From: Archangium lansingense | GTDB taxonomy: Bacteria; Myxococcota; Myxococcia; Myxococcales; Myxococcaceae | NCBI RefSeq assembly: GCF_026626635.1 | Contig: NZ_JAPNKA010000001.1 | Location: 6,820,001-6,884,000 of the forward strand | DNA: 64,000 nucleotides | Direction of reading: 5' to 3' | In this document: in pieces, positions 42,746 to 50,813 of the stretch | Numbering within the stretch: position 1 is the first letter of the stretch | Layout of the letters: each line of letters opens with the position of its first letter | The notes under the pieces: generated by a model | Seen by the model: only the letters and a program-made list of their open reading frames with translations | What the model was told of the DNA's origin: nothing | The model's database searches: none | Translations under genes and position numbers: made by a program

Positions 42746-43560
42746 AGCACGGAACGCTGACGACGAAAGGCAACAAGGTAGAGCTCCGGTTCGAGCGGCG
42801 CCTCAACCATCCGCCCGAGAAGGTCTGGCGCGCACTCACGGACAACAAGGAGCTGGCCCACTGGTTCCCCGCGCGCATCGAGGGCAACCGCCAGGCCGGC
42901 GCCGAGCTGCGCTTCTTCTTCGCGGAAGGCGACCCCACCACCGGGAAGATCTCCGTGTTCGATCCGCCGCGCGTCCTCGAGTACACGTGGGAGGGAGACC
43001 TGCTGCGGTGGGAGTTGAGGCCCGAGGGCACGGGCTGCCTGCTGGTCTTCACCAACATCCCGGGTGACCGTGCGAACGTCGCCCGCGACGCCACGGGCTG
43101 GCACATCTGCCTCGACAACCTGGAGGCCTCGATCGACGGGAATCCCGCCGCCGGATTCGACAAGGAGCGCTTCTCCACGCTCAACGCGGAGTACGCCGCG
43201 CGCTTCGGCCTGGGCGCCTTCCCCGCCTTCATGACGGGCCCGGCGAACCGTGTCGCGGCCACCTCGCTGAACATCCCCGGCGTCGAGGCCTACGCGTTCG
43301 ACGGCGCCGATGGGACCCAGCTCACCCTCTTCCACGCGAAGAGCGACGCGACCACCGGCGAACAGTGGCGGGACTCCGACGAGTACCTCGTGGTCCTGGA
43401 AGGCAGCTACGTGGTGACCATCAATGGCATGGACATCCACCTCGGCGCCGGGCGGGAGTTCGTCATCCCCATGGGCGCGCGCACCTCGGGACGGTTCACC
43501 GCGGGCACGCGGACGATTCACGCTTACAAGGGCAAGCGGCTCGAGCGGGCGAGCGCGTGA
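42742..43560 (+). CDS. SRPBCC (AHSA1-like) domain fused to a cupin domain
   Basis: A 272-aa two-domain protein. Residues 1-140 are an AHSA1/SRPBCC helix-grip domain: VELRFERRLNHPPEKVWRAL, ELAHWFPARIEG, VFDPPRVLEYTW and NLEASIDG. Residues about 170-265 look like a cupin (EYLVVLEGSYVVTING, AGREFVIPMGARTSG), a small beta barrel. SRPBCC domains bind hydrophobic ligands; ArsR-SRPBCC pairs are common in bacteria, but the cupin extension is unusual. It overlaps its neighbours by 4 bp upstream and 1 bp downstream. Ligand is unknown; a cupin metal site of clustered His is not evident, so it may only bind. Confidence 0.85.
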   Translation: MKHGTLTTKGNKVELRFERRLNHPPEKVWRALTDNKELAHWFPARIEGNRQAGAELRFFFAEGDPTTGKISVFDPPRVLEYTWEGDLLRWELRPEGTGCLLVFTNIPGDRANVARDATGWHICLDNLEASIDGNPAAGFDKERFSTLNAEYAARFGLGAFPAFMTGPANRVAATSLNIPGVEAYAFDGADGTQLTLFHAKSDATTGEQWRDSDEYLVVLEGSYVVTINGMDIHLGAGREFVIPMGARTSGRFTAGTRTIHAYKGKRLERASA

Positions 43561-44960
43561 TGAAGGAGTTGGCGTCTCTGGCCCGCCTCGATGGCATGGC
43601 GCAGGCGGAGCTGTGTGCTCGGGGTGAGGTCTCGGCGGATGAGCTGCTCGACGCGTGCCTGGCGCGCATCGATGCGTTGAACCCGCTGCTGCGTGCGGTC
43701 GTTACGATCGCTCGTGAGCAGCCTCGTCCGGCGAGCCCGGGGCCATTCTCCGGGGTGCCCTTCCTGGTGAAGGACGCCACGCCGTGGCCAGGTCTGCGTT
43801 GGTCGCTCGGCTCGCGGCTGTTCGCGGCCAACATCGCCCAGCAGCAGACGCCGTACGGCAGGAGGCTCGAGGAGTCGGGGCTCGTGTGCGTCGGCAAGAG
43901 CGCGATGTCGGAGTTCGGGCTGCTCGGCAGCACCGAGACGCTGCTCGAGGGCGCGACGCACAACCCGTGGGACCTCGCCAGCTCGCCCACGGGCTCATCC
44001 GGAGGCAGCGCGGTTGCGGTCGCCGCGGGGCTCGTCCCGCTCGCGCACGCCAATGATGGCGGCGGGTCCATCCGCAACCCCGCGTCGGCATGCGGTCTCT
44101 TCGGCTTCAAGCCGAGCCGTGGCCGCACGGTGCCGGCGAGCTTCGCCAGCTCGGACTTCGGGGACATGACGAGCGACCACTGCATCAGCCGCTCGGTGCG
44201 AGACAGCGCGCTGTTCCTGTCGATCACCGAGGATCGTTCGAGTGGTACGCCCGTCGGTTTCGTGCGCGAGCCGATCGCTCGCAAGCTGCGCATCGCGACC
44301 TGGACGCGGACGATGCTGGGCGCGGAGCCGGAACCCCCGGTGCGCCGTGCCTACGATGAGGCGGTGGCGTTGCTCACCGAGCTGGGTCACCAGGTCGAGC
44401 CGATTGTGCCGCCCCCCTTCGATGGTCCCGCGCTGAGCGACGCGTTCTTTCTCGTCACGGGTGCGGCCATCGCGGGCGTCGTCGAGATGATGGATCAGAC
44501 GCGCGACGTGCCCGTGCAAAGCGACGAGCTCGAGCCGTTCACCTGGGCGCTGATCGAGACCTTCCTCGCGCGCGGTCCCGATGCGCTGCCGTACGCGCGC
44601 GCCGTCTTCGCGCAGGCGGTGCACGCCTACCACGAGGCGACCCGAGGGTACGACGTGGTGCTCACGCCGACGCTCGCCACCGAACCGTGGCGCATCGGGC
44701 ACCTCTCTCCGGTTCTCGGACGAGAAGAATTGATCCGCCGTACGGGGCGCGCCGTCGGCTACACGCCGATCCACAACATCGCGGGGTGCCCGGGAATGTC
44801 CGTGCCCCTCCACTTCCCGGAGAAAGGTCTGCCCATCGGCACCCACTTCGCCGCGGCCCCCGGCGCCGACGCGCTGCTCTTGGGTCTCGCGTACCAGCTC
44901 GAAGAGGCGCGCCCGTGGAAGGATCGTTGGAGCCCCTACTCGATTCCTGCCCTCTTCTGA
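43560..44960 (+). CDS. Amidase signature family protein
   Basis: A 466-aa amidase. The Ser-cisSer-Lys triad is present: Lys in VPFLVKDATPW, the signature GSSGGSAVAVAAGLVPLAHA with cis-Ser, and the nucleophile Ser in DGGGSIRNPAS. The region from YDVVLTPTLATEPW to GYTPIHNIAGCPGMSVPLHF matches the amidase C-terminus. Family members hydrolyse amides of small acids or aryl/alkyl compounds. Its ATG overlaps the stop of the preceding gene by 1 bp, so the three genes form a single coupled operon controlled by ArsR. Substrate may be what the ArsR/SRPBCC proteins sense. Confidence 0.92.
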   Translation: MKELASLARLDGMAQAELCARGEVSADELLDACLARIDALNPLLRAVVTIAREQPRPASPGPFSGVPFLVKDATPWPGLRWSLGSRLFAANIAQQQTPYGRRLEESGLVCVGKSAMSEFGLLGSTETLLEGATHNPWDLASSPTGSSGGSAVAVAAGLVPLAHANDGGGSIRNPASACGLFGFKPSRGRTVPASFASSDFGDMTSDHCISRSVRDSALFLSITEDRSSGTPVGFVREPIARKLRIATWTRTMLGAEPEPPVRRAYDEAVALLTELGHQVEPIVPPPFDGPALSDAFFLVTGAAIAGVVEMMDQTRDVPVQSDELEPFTWALIETFLARGPDALPYARAVFAQAVHAYHEATRGYDVVLTPTLATEPWRIGHLSPVLGREELIRRTGRAVGYTPIHNIAGCPGMSVPLHFPEKGLPIGTHFAAAPGADALLLGLAYQLEEARPWKDRWSPYSIPALF

Positions 44961-44980
44961 TCCAACGGCCCCTGTATAGT

Positions 44981-45004
44981 GGTCCCTTCCAAAAGGAGGG
45001 GACC
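44981..45004 (+). promoter_or_regulatory. Hairpin masking the Shine-Dalgarno of the START-domain gene
   Basis: GGTCCCTTCC and GGAGGGGACC pair over all 10 positions (one G-U) around an AAAA loop. The 3' arm is the ribosome binding site and ends at the base before the ATG at 45005. There is no T-run, so it does not look like a terminator for the amidase operon. It should strongly reduce translation unless melted or bound. Confidence 0.6.
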
Positions 45005-45646
45005 ATGCGGAGCGTGGCGCGTGTGGCGGTACTGGTGTGCGCGTTGGCGGCGGGTGGCGCTGGGGCCGAGGACTGGGAGCAGGTGTCCAATGGGGACATC
45101 GCCATCAAGGCCCGGCCCTACACGGCCGTGACGGGAGGGCGGGAGGTATGGGCCGAGGGGGTGCTTCCGGTGAGCCTCCAGGATGTCCAGGCGGCGCTGA
45201 CGGATCACGACAGCTTCCGGCACTTCATGCCGTACGTGACGGAGTCGCGGCTGCTGTCGCGGGGCGAGGATGGCACGCGGCTGACGTACACGCGGCTGGA
45301 CTTCCCCATCATCTCGGATCGCGACTACGTGCTCCGGGTGCTGGACGAGCCGGTGCTGGGCGCGGACGGCAAGCAGGTGGCGTTCCATCAGAAGTGGACG
45401 CCGGCCTCCAGTGAGTTGCCGGAGCGCGCGGGCGTGGTGCGGCTGCGTCACAACCAGGGAAGCTGGTACTTCACCCCGCGCGCCGAGGGCGGGGTGCACT
45501 TCGTCTACCGCTTCATCGTGGAGCCGGGCGGCTCCATCCCGGGTTTCCTGGCGGGTGTGGGCCAGAAGGACGCCGTGGAGGCCACGGTGCGCGGGGTGGA
45601 GAAACGCGCACTCAAGCTGGCCGCGGACCGGGCGCCGGCGAAGTAG
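45005..45646 (+). CDS. START/polyketide cyclase-like (SRPBCC) secreted protein
   Basis: A 213-aa protein with signal peptide (VARVAVLVCALAAGGAGAE) and a START-like lipid-binding fold: VLPVSLQDVQAALTDHDSFR, YVTESRLLSRGEDGTRLTY, FPIISDRDYVLRVLDEP and the last helix DAVEATVRGVEKRALKLAA. Related proteins bind or shuttle lipids in the periplasm. It starts directly after a hairpin that holds its ribosome site, so it may be translationally controlled. It converges with the amidase gene on the other strand. Confidence 0.85.
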   Translation: MRSVARVAVLVCALAAGGAGAEDWEQVSNGDIAIKARPYTAVTGGREVWAEGVLPVSLQDVQAALTDHDSFRHFMPYVTESRLLSRGEDGTRLTYTRLDFPIISDRDYVLRVLDEPVLGADGKQVAFHQKWTPASSELPERAGVVRLRHNQGSWYFTPRAEGGVHFVYRFIVEPGGSIPGFLAGVGQKDAVEATVRGVEKRALKLAADRAPAK

Positions 45647-45664
45647 GCCCGCGAGAGGCGTGAC

Positions 45665-48049
45665 CTACCGCGCCGCCGAGTACGCCCCCTCCAGTGAGAG
45701 CAGGGTGACGTTGCCGCCCTCCAGCGGCGCATCGAGGCGGTAGCCGGTGTCGAGCACGAGCCGGATGGCTCCGCCCTTCCCGGTGCTGCCCTCGGTCAGC
45801 TCGAGCCGGAACCTGTGTCCGGGCTCGTGGTTCACGGTGCACGTGCCGGAGAGCGTGGCGGTGTTCCCCGACAGGCCGAAGGCCTGCAGCTGCGCGCTGT
45901 GCAGCGTCAGCCCGAGGTCGTGGTCCTGGAAGGTGAAGTGACCCACCGGCTGGAAGGTCCCCGGTATCATCATCACTCCCACGCCGAAGGTGGCCTTCTT
46001 CCGCGCGAGCTTCGCCCAGCCACCGCCCATCACCATCCCGGGGGAGTTCACCACCGTGAAGGTGCGCGTGAAGGTGGTGGCGTTGCCCAGTCCGTCCTTG
46101 GCGGAGACGACCAGGGTGTGCTCCCCGGGCATCAACCCGGAGACCTCCTCACCGGAGGAGACCGGCGCGCCGTCGAGCGTGGCCGTCAGCTCCGCAACGC
46201 CGCTCCACACGTCCTCGGCGCTGAACTCGATGCGCTGCGTGCCGTAGGGGTAGACCTCTGGCTGGGGCGACAGGACTGAGATCGCCGGAGCATCCGCATC
46301 CACCCGCACCAGCGCCGAGAACTCCTCTCCGAAGTCCCCACCGCGCGCATCCGCCTTCGTCATCGTCAGCCGGAGGGGGTACAGGCCGCTCGCCGAGGGT
46401 GACACGAGCGGAACGTCGAACGTCTTGGTGTCCCCCGGGTGCAGGATGTCCGCCTCGTCGATGGAGATACTCTCGGGTGCGGAGAGCTCCGTCTGTCCCT
46501 CCAGGACGCGCAGCTGCCACACGGTGTAGGGCGCGTAGACGCCGTTCACCTGGCGGTGGCCCCAGTTCCACGTCATGCCCTCGTTCTGGAACGTCACCGA
46601 CGCGTTGAGCACCTGGTTCGGTCCAACAAGGGTCGGCACCTTGCCCGCCACGAGCTTCGAGGCAAGGCGCGGCTTGGGGGTAATGCCGAAGTAGCGGCAG
46701 ACGCCCTCGTACATGCCCCAGGCCGACGTCGCCTGGAAGATGGGATCCTGGAGGAAGAGGTTGTCCGGGTACCACTTCCAGCTGTCGTGGAAGGCCAGCT
46801 CGATGAGCGCCGCCGGCATCTGCGCCTCGCGAATCTCACCGAGGTTGGAGGTCTTCACCCCGCGGTCGTTCCACCGCGAATAGCCGCCGTAGTCGAAGGG
46901 GCTGGGATAGGGCGCGTAATAGGGCCATTCGGGGACGCCCAGCGCCGGGTACGGGTTCACGTAGGCCTGGCGGCCGTAGCTGTCGTCGAAGTACTCGCGA
47001 ATGGACTTCACCGCCCCGTCGTTCAGCGCGGCGGCGAAGCGCTTCGAGCTCTCCTGCAGGTGCGGGTACTTCGCCGTGTACCAGTAGGTCTCCGTGCCCC
47101 GTGCCGCGCCCTCTCCGAAGGCGTTGGTGTGGAGGCTGATGGAGAGGTCCGCCCCGACATAGTTCGCGTAGTACGGACGCGCCCGGATGTCCTTGTCGCT
47201 CTGGGCGCTCAGGCTCGGCTCATCCCAGACCCAGCGCGGGACCCCGTTCTCCTCGAGGTAGTACTTCGCGGCGACCTGCTTCTTCGGCAGGGGGAAGGCC
47301 GTGTTCGGGTAGCCGAAATGATCGTGGTCGTAGAGGCCCGCGTCGTCGGAGAGCTCGCGCGTGAGGAACACCTGCGCGCCGGACGACTCCAGGTACTCCT
47401 TCATGAAGCGCATCACGTGGACGGTGATGTCGTCCTCGTAGATGGAGCCCCACTGGAAGCCACGGTTCCAGAAGTACTCGTCGCTCGGGGTATAGGTGCT
47501 GCCCGTCCAGCCAGCGGGAATCCCCGTCTTGGCGTTCGGGCCAGTGAGCGTGCGCTGCGCACGCACCCAGCGCCGGGTGGTGTTGTTCCAGTAGCTCCCG
47601 TGGCTCGGGTGCAAGGCGATCTTCTTGCCCTGGAGCTCCAGCGAGAGTGCGTCCACGGGCGGCTGCGCGGCGGCGAGGCTGCGCGCCTGGGCGGCGGGGG
47701 GCTCCGAGGAGGCTGGCAGGTACGTCCAGAGCGGCTTGCCGTCGACGAGGATCTCGACCTCGCGAATCTCGGAGAAGAAGTCCAGGCCCGCGACCAGCTC
47801 ACGCGTCATCTCGTCAGCCTGTTCGTCACCGAGCCCCTGCGCGACAGCGTCGGGGCTGAGCTCCACCACCGCACGCTCGTCTTGCAGCTGCACGCTCAGC
47901 ACCCGCGTGCCGGAAGGGAACGCGGACCTCTCCGCGACGATGCGCTCGAGGTTGCGCTGCGGATCCACCTGCGCGAGCGCTGGCGCTGCAACCAACAAGA
48001 CCGACAACCCACCCAACCCGTACATCGCCTGCCGAATGCGCGTCTTCAT
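45665..48049 (-). CDS. Secreted N-acetylmuramoyl-L-alanine amidase (Amidase_3) with Ig-like C-terminus
   Basis: A 794-aa exported cell-wall hydrolase that cleaves the bond between N-acetylmuramic acid and L-alanine. The signal peptide is MYGLGGLSVLLVAAPALAQ. The catalytic Amidase_3 domain runs about residues 145-440, with KIALHPSHGSYWN (zinc His), DLSISLHTNAFGEG (second zinc His) and ALIELAFHDSW near its end; the long insertions are unusual. About residues 490-600 and 600-690 are beta-sandwich modules (SPQPEVYPYGTQRIEFSAED). AGAGGAG precedes the ATG. It converges with the START-domain gene. Likely used on its own wall or on prey. Confidence 0.88.
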   Translation of the reverse strand: MKTRIRQAMYGLGGLSVLLVAAPALAQVDPQRNLERIVAERSAFPSGTRVLSVQLQDERAVVELSPDAVAQGLGDEQADEMTRELVAGLDFFSEIREVEILVDGKPLWTYLPASSEPPAAQARSLAAAQPPVDALSLELQGKKIALHPSHGSYWNNTTRRWVRAQRTLTGPNAKTGIPAGWTGSTYTPSDEYFWNRGFQWGSIYEDDITVHVMRFMKEYLESSGAQVFLTRELSDDAGLYDHDHFGYPNTAFPLPKKQVAAKYYLEENGVPRWVWDEPSLSAQSDKDIRARPYYANYVGADLSISLHTNAFGEGAARGTETYWYTAKYPHLQESSKRFAAALNDGAVKSIREYFDDSYGRQAYVNPYPALGVPEWPYYAPYPSPFDYGGYSRWNDRGVKTSNLGEIREAQMPAALIELAFHDSWKWYPDNLFLQDPIFQATSAWGMYEGVCRYFGITPKPRLASKLVAGKVPTLVGPNQVLNASVTFQNEGMTWNWGHRQVNGVYAPYTVWQLRVLEGQTELSAPESISIDEADILHPGDTKTFDVPLVSPSASGLYPLRLTMTKADARGGDFGEEFSALVRVDADAPAISVLSPQPEVYPYGTQRIEFSAEDVWSGVAELTATLDGAPVSSGEEVSGLMPGEHTLVVSAKDGLGNATTFTRTFTVVNSPGMVMGGGWAKLARKKATFGVGVMMIPGTFQPVGHFTFQDHDLGLTLHSAQLQAFGLSGNTATLSGTCTVNHEPGHRFRLELTEGSTGKGGAIRLVLDTGYRLDAPLEGGNVTLLSLEGAYSAAR

Positions 48050-48109
48050 GAAGTGCTCCTCTCTTGGATGGGGATATAGAGCAATTCATGCAATAAAAGT
48101 AACTCAAGA

Positions 48110-48187
48110 TTTCGAGTCACCGTCACGGCCACGGACGCTCGGGGCAACACCTCGACGTGTGGCTTCTCCGTGACCGTGAACCCCGGG
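48110..48187 (+). pseudogene. Fragment of a HYR (hyalin repeat) domain
   Basis: Twenty-five codons read FRVTVTATDARGNTSTC, GFSVTVN, the closing strands of a HYR domain with its conserved T-A-T-D-x-x-G-N-x-x-x-C pattern. There is no start, no repeat before it, and the reading after it is not domain-like. A relic of a larger surface protein gene. Confidence 0.5.
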
Positions 48188-48364
48188 CCGCCCTCCTGCG
48201 CCTCTCCGCGTGGGCCGCGACTCGCCGCCGGCACACGACTGGGACGTAAGGCCAGGCGAGTCGCGCGGCTGGGTGAGCGGCGCCACCGGCTGAAGCACCT
48301 CCACGGGGGGGGAATCGAGCTGCGGCCAGGTGCTGCGGCTCCCCACCCCGTCTCTTATTGCGGA

Positions 48365-48739
48365 CTACTGGAAACAGACCACCTGGCCACTTTGCACCGC
48401 ACAGTCGTTACAGTCCTGGGCTGTCCACACACCCGAGGTGCACCTCAGGGCGCGGTCCGGGTTGCTCACATCGCACTGGAACAGGTTTGCGTTGACTGAG
48501 GCACATGCGTCCCCTGCCTGAGCGCGCGAAGTGTCACAGGTGAGCCGATCGTCGCCCTCGACGCACCCGCCGCTCCCTCGGCAGGGGATCGCACGCAGGG
48601 TGCCGCCCTCGCAGAAGAGGGCGGAACTGGTGCTGTCACACGTGGCATTCCCCTCCGGACTGCAATCATCGCCAGCCTCCGGCTCAGTAGCACATGCGGA
48701 GAGAGCAAGGATCGCGAGCACAGCGAAACGCTTCAACAT
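48365..48739 (-). CDS. Small cysteine-rich lipoprotein
   Basis: A 124-aa lipoprotein with signal MLKRFAVLAILALSAC (lipobox LSAC). The mature part has about twelve cysteines in two similar halves: GDDCSPEGNATC, ALFCEGGTLRAIPCRG, SGGCVEGDD, then GDACASVNANLFQC, ALRCTSGVWTAQDCN and CAVQSG. This C-x(n)-C pattern with a 'C..G.W...C' core recurs in myxobacterial small secreted proteins and suggests paired disulphides. AGGAGA precedes the ATG. Function unknown. Confidence 0.8.
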   Translation of the reverse strand: MLKRFAVLAILALSACATEPEAGDDCSPEGNATCDSTSSALFCEGGTLRAIPCRGSGGCVEGDDRLTCDTSRAQAGDACASVNANLFQCDVSNPDRALRCTSGVWTAQDCNDCAVQSGQVVCFQ

Positions 48740-48945
48740 GGCGTGTCTCCTGGGTTGGGCCTGCGGCGCGCACCGTAGCAGCGATGTGGACTTCACGAGC
48801 CAGTCCTCCGTGCCCACTTTCGTGTGCTCAACTTCTCCTTCCACGCCGCCACCGCCTACGTCATCCTTCGCAACATTGAGCTGGAGGGACTTCCTCGGCT
48901 CTCGCGGAAGGCGTCAGGGGGCTCACGGCCCCCCGTCCCTGATCG

Positions 48946-50091
48946 ATGATCCCCGGTCCCGACTACATCATCGGCTGTCCCTCGTGCGGCGAGCCCCATC
49001 GCCGGGGCTCGCTCATGTCCGGCAACACCTCGGGCGCGCGCTGGTGGTCGGACGGGAAGCGCGAGGCCCCCATGCTCCCCTCCCGTCCCCTCGTGGTGCG
49101 GTGCCGCGGGTGCAGCCAGTACTTCTGGCTCTCCCGGGGCGAGCCCCTGGGAACCATCGCTCCCTTCCACTTCCAGCCCGTGCCGGTTCGGGACGTGCTC
49201 CTCACGGACGTAGGGCCCCGGCGCATCGAGGTCATGGCCACCCTGCGCCGCGTGCTCGGCGTGGAGCTGCACGAGGCGAAGGCCTTGCTCGAACGCGTTC
49301 CCCTGGAGCTGGCTTCGGATGTCACCCGGAGCGACGCCGGGAAGCTCATCGAGGAGTTCCAGAAGGCCGGGGCCACCGCGCGCGTCCGGCCCGTGTGGGC
49401 GCCCCCCGAGCCGCCCCGAGTGTCGAACCATTACCTGGTGGCGGTAGGACCCCGGCGCCTCGAAATCATGGCCTTGCTGCGCGAGCACTTCGGCGTGAGC
49501 TTGAGCGAGGTGAAGCAACTCCTGGAGCGCCTGCCCCTGGAGCTCCACCCCCGCGGCGGGCTGGGCTTTCACCAGCTCGACGAGCTCATCAAGAGGTACC
49601 GGGCCGCGGGCGCGGTGCTGGAGCGCTACCCGCTTCCTCCGTCTCCGAAGCCAGCGCCGCTGCCCGGAGAGGAGCTTCCCCCGGAGTGGCTGGAACTGCC
49701 CGGCATGGAGGAGTTGCCCGAGGCGGACCTGCTCGCAGCCCTCGCGCAGGGGGTGACCCAGGACAGGGATGAGGAGCGCGAGCTGCGCTCGATGGCGTGG
49801 TGGGCGAGCAATGATCCCTATCGCGAGCCCGGAGCTACGTGGAAGCCCTTCGCCGAGCGCGAGCCAGCGGCCTGGGAGAACCTGCGCGCGCTCCAGGAGC
49901 TACTCGATCCCCAGGAGCCGCTGGAGCGATGGATGAAGGCCGAGGCCCTGCGTGAGCTGGAACGCTTCGACGAGGCCCGGGAGCTCCTCACCTGGGAGCC
50001 ACCGCAACCGGAGCTGCAGCAGGTGGCGGCGTACCTCCGGGAGCTGGCGGAGCAACGCGTGCCGGAAGTACGGGTGGTGGTTGGCTCGTAA
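48946..50091 (+). CDS. Protein with zinc-knuckle and two ribosomal L7/L12 C-terminal-like domains
   Basis: A 381-aa cytoplasmic protein. The N-terminus has two CxxC pairs (IIGCPSCGEPHRRG and VVRCRGCSQYFWL), a likely zinc site. Residues 85-148 (GPRRIEVMATLRRVLG, HEAKALLERVPLELAS) and 165-228 (GPRRLEIMALLREHFG, SEVKQLLERLPLEL) are two copies of the L7/L12 C-terminal alpha/beta fold, which binds translation GTPases in the ribosome. The C-terminal half is Glu/Leu-rich and helical, TPR-like (AWENLRALQELLDPQEP, ELERFDEARELLTW). No clear ribosome site. Role is unknown; binding a GTPase or the ribosome stalk is inference. Confidence 0.8.
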   Translation: MIPGPDYIIGCPSCGEPHRRGSLMSGNTSGARWWSDGKREAPMLPSRPLVVRCRGCSQYFWLSRGEPLGTIAPFHFQPVPVRDVLLTDVGPRRIEVMATLRRVLGVELHEAKALLERVPLELASDVTRSDAGKLIEEFQKAGATARVRPVWAPPEPPRVSNHYLVAVGPRRLEIMALLREHFGVSLSEVKQLLERLPLELHPRGGLGFHQLDELIKRYRAAGAVLERYPLPPSPKPAPLPGEELPPEWLELPGMEELPEADLLAALAQGVTQDRDEERELRSMAWWASNDPYREPGATWKPFAEREPAAWENLRALQELLDPQEPLERWMKAEALRELERFDEARELLTWEPPQPELQQVAAYLRELAEQRVPEVRVVVGS

Positions 50092-50162
50092 CGGCGCGGC
50101 CCACGTGGGCTCAAGACCACCCGGCGCGGCCAAGGGCGCACGCCGGGTGGAGGTGCTTCATT

Positions 50163-50468
50163 TCAGCTCTTGACCGACTTGGCCGTCTGCTCGGCGGCCT
50201 CCACCTGCTTCTCGCTACACACCTGCTTCGAGGCGTCATCGGCCTCCTGCGTATTCGTGGTCACCTGCGGGGCAGCCCGGCACTTGTCCACGCAGATGCC
50301 ATACTTGCCACAGTTGGACGTCGTGCTGCCGTTGGAGCACAGGATGCTGCAGGCCTCCGCGCACGAGCAGACCTCCTCACACGGCAGCGGCGCCGCAGAG
50401 GCGCCAGGGGCGATGGACAGGACGGCAAACAGCGCGGCGCCAGACAGCATCTTCAGCAGCTTGGTCAC
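50163..50468 (-). CDS. Small cysteine-rich secreted protein
   Basis: A 101-aa exported protein, GTG start with AAGGAAAG 6 nt upstream. The signal is LLKMLSGAALFAVLSIAPGASA. The mature part has nine cysteines: PLPCEEVCSCAEACSILC, then SNCGKYGICVDKC and a later KQVCSEK. The pattern suggests a small disulphide-knotted peptide followed by a charged, helical tail (KQVEAAEQTAKSVKS). No family is recognised. The 345 bp between it and the enoyl-CoA hydratase gene holds only repeats and a hairpin. Confidence 0.75.
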   Translation of the reverse strand: MTKLLKMLSGAALFAVLSIAPGASAAPLPCEEVCSCAEACSILCSNGSTTSNCGKYGICVDKCRAAPQVTTNTQEADDASKQVCSEKQVEAAEQTAKSVKS

Positions 50469-50612
50469 GGTCTTTCCTTGCAAATGTGAATTACCAGACA
50501 GCACGGACAGACTATTCAGATCGCAAACGTTCACAAGCCAATACTTTAATTCGAAATATTCTGGCTGAGCTGTTTGGATTGCTTCTGATTTGTCACAGAC
50601 GTGCAACGCCTG

Positions 50613-50658
50613 TATGGGTTTCCCGCATAGGGGTTTCCCGCAGTATGGGTTTTCCGCA
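50613..50658. repeat. Three tandem 15-bp repeats
   Basis: TATGGGTTTCCCGCA, TAGGGGTTTCCCGCA and, after one extra base, TATGGGTTTTCCGCA lie head to tail in the intergenic region between the Cys-rich peptide gene and the enoyl-CoA hydratase. They may be protein-binding sites for the former's promoter or a decayed repeat. Confidence 0.65.
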
Positions 50659-50762
50659 AACCGCTCTGGAGAGGATGTCGCAGGAGCCCCGTGTTCTCAC
50701 CCGGTGATAGGAATTCTTGGCGCCTGAATGTATGGGTCGCCCTGGTGCAACCGCTGGGACAA

Positions 50763-50792
50763 CGCCGTGGCCGAGAGCTTTCAGCCACGGCG
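50763..50792 (-). terminator. Hairpin after the enoyl-CoA hydratase gene
   Basis: CGCCGTGGC and GCCACGGCG form a perfect 9-bp stem around a 12-nt loop, 22 bp past the hydratase stop. On the minus strand TTGT follows; the lack of a T-run makes it a weak candidate. Confidence 0.45.
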
Positions 50793-50813
50793 CTCTGAAA
50801 CCCATCCGCGATT

